From: Rhizobacter terrae
GTDB taxonomy: Bacteria > Pseudomonadota > Gammaproteobacteria > Burkholderiales > Burkholderiaceae_C
Length of the DNA: 64,000 bases
Assembly (NCBI RefSeq): GCF_003852895.1
Contig: NZ_QUSW01000007.1
Coordinates: 115,140 to 179,139, forward strand
Reading direction: 5' to 3'
Shown one piece after another: positions 63,101 to 64,000 of the stretch. Positions within the stretch are counted from its first letter, which is position 1; every line of letters begins with the position of its first letter. Under the pieces are notes generated by a model, which saw only the letters and a list, made by a program, of their open reading frames with translations, did no database searches and was not told the origin of the DNA. The position numbers and the translations under genes are program-made.

Positions 63101-64000
63101 CAGGTGCGGACCACACCACGCGAGTGGTGTACGACAAGGCTGGGCGGGCACGGTACAGCGTGGATGCCGAAGGGTACGTGAGCGAGACGAAGTACGACGC
63201 GCTGGGGCAGGCGGTGTCCACGCAGAGGTACGAGCGTCGCATCAGCGTGAGCGCGGCGCCGACGGAGGCCGAGCTGGCAGCGGCCACGCAGAGCACGACG
63301 GCGACGTTCGACAGCGGGCTGGACGGGTTCACGGCCAACGCTGGGGTGTGGGATGCGGGGCGGTTCAAGCTGGTGAGCAAGGCCGAGTCGGGCGGGACAT
63401 GGGCGGCTTCGGTGGGCGCGCGGGTGCTGGTGCCCGGCAGCTCGGTGAAGTTCGACCTGACGCCCAACCAGATGCAGGACACGCTGCACGCAGGCATCGA
63501 GATGGTGGGTGGCAGCAAGTACTCGCGCATCGTGGCGCTGCTGCAGCCCAACGGGCACGTGTACGCGCAGACGTATGGGCTGGTGAGCAACGGCGGTCTG
63601 GTGGACCTGGGGGTGTACACGCCGGGCACGACGTACACGGTGGAGATCACCACCGAGCAGGCCGGGGCGACGCTGTACTTCTACGCCAAGGGCAGTGCGC
63701 GCACGAGCGGGTACGTGTTCAAGAGCGACCAGGACTTCGCGTGGACGAGCTTCCGCACGTACTTCTGCACGCACCGCGAACCCACGGTGGCTGCGGAGAC
63801 CACGGCCTACGTGGACAACCTGGTGGAGAGCGCACCGGATGCACAGACCACGCGGGTGGTGTACGACAAGGCAGGCCGGGCGCGGTACAGCGTGGATGCT
63901 GAAGGGTACGTGAGCGAGACGAAGTACGACGCGCTGGGGCAGGTGGTGAGCACGCTGAGGTACGAGCGTCGGATCAGCGTGAGCGCGGCGCCGACGGAAG
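57184..64000 (+). CDS. Giant RHS/YD-repeat protein, C-terminus beyond window
   Basis: One uninterrupted frame of at least 2272 codons from the ATG at 57184 (GGGAG nine bases upstream) to the window end. It starts MVAIVSGNSLGVSLSSLT and EAYVNTATGNLVLQDLDESWAGHGLTTQ-like sequence without a signal peptide. Then dozens of YD repeats follow (e.g. YDAAGNLARTIDAAGNHTRYLYDADNHLRY). They are interrupted by four lectin-like modules (58501-60270) and by a jelly-roll-like module near 63300-63830. RHS proteins encapsulate toxins or act as large surface proteins; here any C-terminal toxin and immunity gene lie outside the window. Confidence 0.9.
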   Translation, partial: MVAIVSGNSLGVSLSSLTTLGQRGAIGNAGNGRSGESAYVNTATGNLVLQDLDESWAGHGLTTQTLRTYNSLGQLTDDNGDNWSLGTYVNQMRLTGTLNTAGSTIVRTERDGAQATYAWDAASGKYLSTAGAGAYDSFGYESGTTYPYVWTDGSTGLTERYDAATGRLMVTKDASGNTLQYTYGASGSIESIVDPNGDRRTFYDYSGTKLTQVRTVVAGGANVVRVRYDYDTSNRLYHVTVDLTPEDGSIADGKVYTTTYTYEGGSARVATITQSDGTSLGITYQLVGSDYRVRTLTDALGNTTSFSYDTVNRKTTVTDALTQATVYSYDAQGQLTQVTGPAVNGVSAITRYTYNANGDVTQVMDAEGRTVDMQYDARGNLTLQRDSAGNTLVRTYNAANQLLTESVPSNGDSSGIAPAPGGLIADNSISVVADTVTKTGGVDGWNAGFSSREGFTSGAYVSFVPAQNNKYLMVGLNTDPGTDSGYATIDYAIYARADGIIDAFENGVAYSSLASYSAGDVLSVAYDGTNVVYMKNGVVIRTVAATITQPLYADSSFFHVGGKISNLEYGDCKFVNDAGISLLGTTASKTAGGDSWNAGFHSKTGYSGGASVSFTATQNNKYAIVGLNTDPWSTKDSNLVDWGIYLRGDGTACTVQSGNPTQELGSYAAGDSFAVTYDGATVYYVKNGTVVRTVAATIAQPLYADASFYSMGAKVTNLAFGGTQFSNGAGMLLMGDTAVKVGGATAVWDSGFNSKEGYAGGAYVSFVAAQADKYLMVGLNTDPGAPKDSNNVDWGIYLRGNGTACATRNGSALLELGSYAAGDRFSVTYDGSTVYYLKNGAIVYSVTATISQPLYADSAFYSLGAKVIGLQFGATPFIGDANVLLVGGSATKVSGSEYVWDAGFHSATSSVGSAAVSFVTPQNDRYLMVGLNTDPLADNSYASLDWAMYCRAGGSLCAYENGNPAQELGSYAAGDSLAVTYDGANVRYIKNGVVLRTVAATITQPLYADASFYQIGSKVTDLKFGALPAARSRYVYDASGKNQLRYTISPEGRVTEYVYNSRGERTASIQYAASLYAVNRLREADVPTEAQMAAWAAGQDRSKTLRQDYAYDAIGQLSSTTTYASVDVNGVGVTDGTQSLTQYVYDPRGRLLSTITPKGATTQYTYDGLGRVRTVSNLALGETTTTEYDDANNKTKITAANGLVTTSTYDRAGRLVSVLQSNAGGTNLGEAKSYYDADNRLRMSVDATGVRHWFIYDEADRMVAEVDALGQLTEYVYDKNNQVTQIIGYTNAVSVSALVDGSGNPLNVSLASIRPAGSSTDRKSWKAYDSANRLVKTISALGEVTELSYDAASRVVATTRYSATIDVSGLGSNPSPASIAPARTAWDRTERSFYDNDGRLLGTLDAAGSLTENQYDAAGELTGSVRHANAAAGSGALLGQVRPQDAAGDSRTVFFYNAKGQAVAALDAEGYLTETVYDANGNVDRSLRYATRVSNPVNAGASLANVRPGSSEELVRYTYDAINRVLTKRIDPAGLNITTSSVYDDVNNKLTVTDAAGTVSVTTFDLKGQVLNVTLDPSGLNIQSSSTYDNAGRVLTTTDANGTVTRFNYDALGRKASVQVDPTGLNLTTQYFYDAAGNLARTIDAAGNHTRYLYDADNHLRYTLDAEYGLTENVYNQLGQVKQTIRYAERQMGIQTFPQANGTIANSFAYFTPNADKDQVTSYAYDKDGRVVYTIDPTNAVTQQRYDALGRVVETIRYANTIVVPAALKPENVASAITASTTADRSTRFVYDALNRLRFTIDANGSVNETRYDYAGNVERTIVYGTAVNRALLADATTPADMIVGKAGVAAIVSANPAVDQVTVFTYDKAGRKSTQTVDPAGLNQVTQYAYDAGGNLARIIDANLQHTRYTYDRGNRLKYSLDPEYGLTENIYDAAGHVTQTIRYAARQMGINTAVQANGIVSNNYAWITPTAGADHTTRVVYDKAGRARYSVDAEGYVSETKYDALGQAVSTQRYERRISVSAAPTEAELAAATQSTTATFDSGLDGFTANAGVWDAGRFKLVSKAESGGTWAASVGARVLVPGSSVKFDLTPNQMQDTLHAGIEMVGGSKYSRIVALLQPNGHVYAQTYGLVSNGGLVDLGVYTPGTTYTVEITTEQAGATLYFYAKGSARTSGYVFKSDQDFAWTSFRTYFCTHREPTVAAETTAYVDNLVESAPDAQTTRVVYDKAGRARYSVDAEGYVSETKYDALGQVVSTLRYERRISVSAAPTE
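58501..60270 (+). repeat. Four tandem copies of a ~152-residue SPRY/lectin-like module inside the RHS gene
   Basis: The conserved Trp codon of each copy (WNAGF, WNAGF, WDSGF, WDAGF) is at 58516, 58969, 59425 and 59881, a period of 453-456 bases. Each copy carries NKY(L/A)(M/I)VGLNTDP, an acidic IY/MY..R.G stretch, SYxAGD, a YDG..V.Y.KNG.V motif, RTVAATI.QPLYADxSF and a closing GxKV/I..L.FG. The pattern resembles SPRY or concanavalin-like beta-sandwiches in tandem. Identity between copies is high but not complete, consistent with ancient duplication. Confidence 0.8.
63115..64000 (+). repeat. 732-bp direct repeat unit at the distal end of the RHS gene
   Basis: The stretch from ACCACGCGAGTGGTG (63115) recurs nearly identically from 63847 (period 732 bases = 244 residues) and is cut by the window end. 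Each unit has RVVYDKAGRARYSVDAEGYV, SETKYDALGQ, YERRISVSAAPTE and, in the first unit, FDSGLDGFTANAGVW followed by a beta-rich module ending AETTAYVDNL. It probably continues beyond 64000. Confidence 0.75.

Noticed and set aside
57283..63774. Long minus-strand open frames (298, 569 and 763 codons) across the RHS gene
   Set aside because: They are antisense shadows of a high-GC repetitive gene; their translations are Val/Arg/His-rich without any family pattern, while the plus frame shows YD repeats throughout.

Overview
The window is high-GC DNA, densely coding on both strands, with short intergenic gaps. Protein signatures and gene pairings (metX-metW, XRE-cupin regulators next to GNAT genes, LysR genes divergent from their targets, membrane-anchored polyamine aminopropyltransferase) point to a betaproteobacterial chromosome of the order Burkholderiales, probably Comamonadaceae or a close relative. 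This assignment is inference from protein style. I see no rRNA, tRNA, insertion sequence, prophage or CRISPR array.

Layout. 1-289: start of an RND/HlyD-type lipoprotein adaptor cut by the window edge. 0.4-6.2 kb: small secreted or soluble proteins, an XRE-cupin/GNAT pair, a metallo-beta-lactamase-fold exoprotein, and a second XRE-cupin regulator divergent from an SDR that overlaps a QueA-like gene. 6.2-10.1 kb: a predicted beta-propeller, a lipoprotein hydrolase, and a LysR gene divergent from an isocitrate-lyase/PEP-mutase-family gene across two perfect 13-bp dyads. 10.1-12.1 kb: metX-metW behind what reads as a SAM-II riboswitch followed by an intrinsic terminator. 12.1-16.7 kb: a TetR-controlled HlyD/ABC-2 efflux operon ending in a fluoroacetate-dehalogenase-like gene. 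16.7-30.3 kb: mostly single housekeeping or accessory genes (GltB-like oxidoreductase, response regulator, two hydroxylase- or protease-type membrane enzymes, class-C beta-lactamase-like protein, MFS, O-methyltransferase/TetR pair, signal peptidase I).

30.3-41.6 kb holds the parts of a pyrimidine salvage and degradation programme: cytosine deaminase (codA), uracil phosphoribosyltransferase (upp) and the two URC genes (URC4/DUF1688 and URC1/GTP-cyclohydrolase-II-like). An orphan ATP-synthase c-subunit gene and a perfect 21-bp palindrome lie between codA and upp. 41.6-48.8 kb has an aldo/keto reductase, Xaa-Pro aminopeptidase, a large lipoprotein, a GST, and a second XRE-cupin/GNAT pair whose promoter-operator layout matches the first.

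48.8-55.7 kb is a six-gene minus-strand operon. In transcription order it encodes an SPFH-SHOCT protein, a DUF4178 zinc-ribbon membrane protein, DUF350, a membrane GGDEF diguanylate cyclase, a membrane polyamine aminopropyltransferase and an FAD amine-oxidase-like exported protein. The GGDEF gene inside this membrane/polyamine cluster is the best candidate here for an undescribed system. 55.8-57.0 kb is a UbiH-type monooxygenase. From 57184 to the window end runs one open frame of at least 2272 codons: a giant RHS/YD-repeat protein carrying four tandem copies of a ~152-residue lectin-like module and the start of a second, 244-residue-period repeat.
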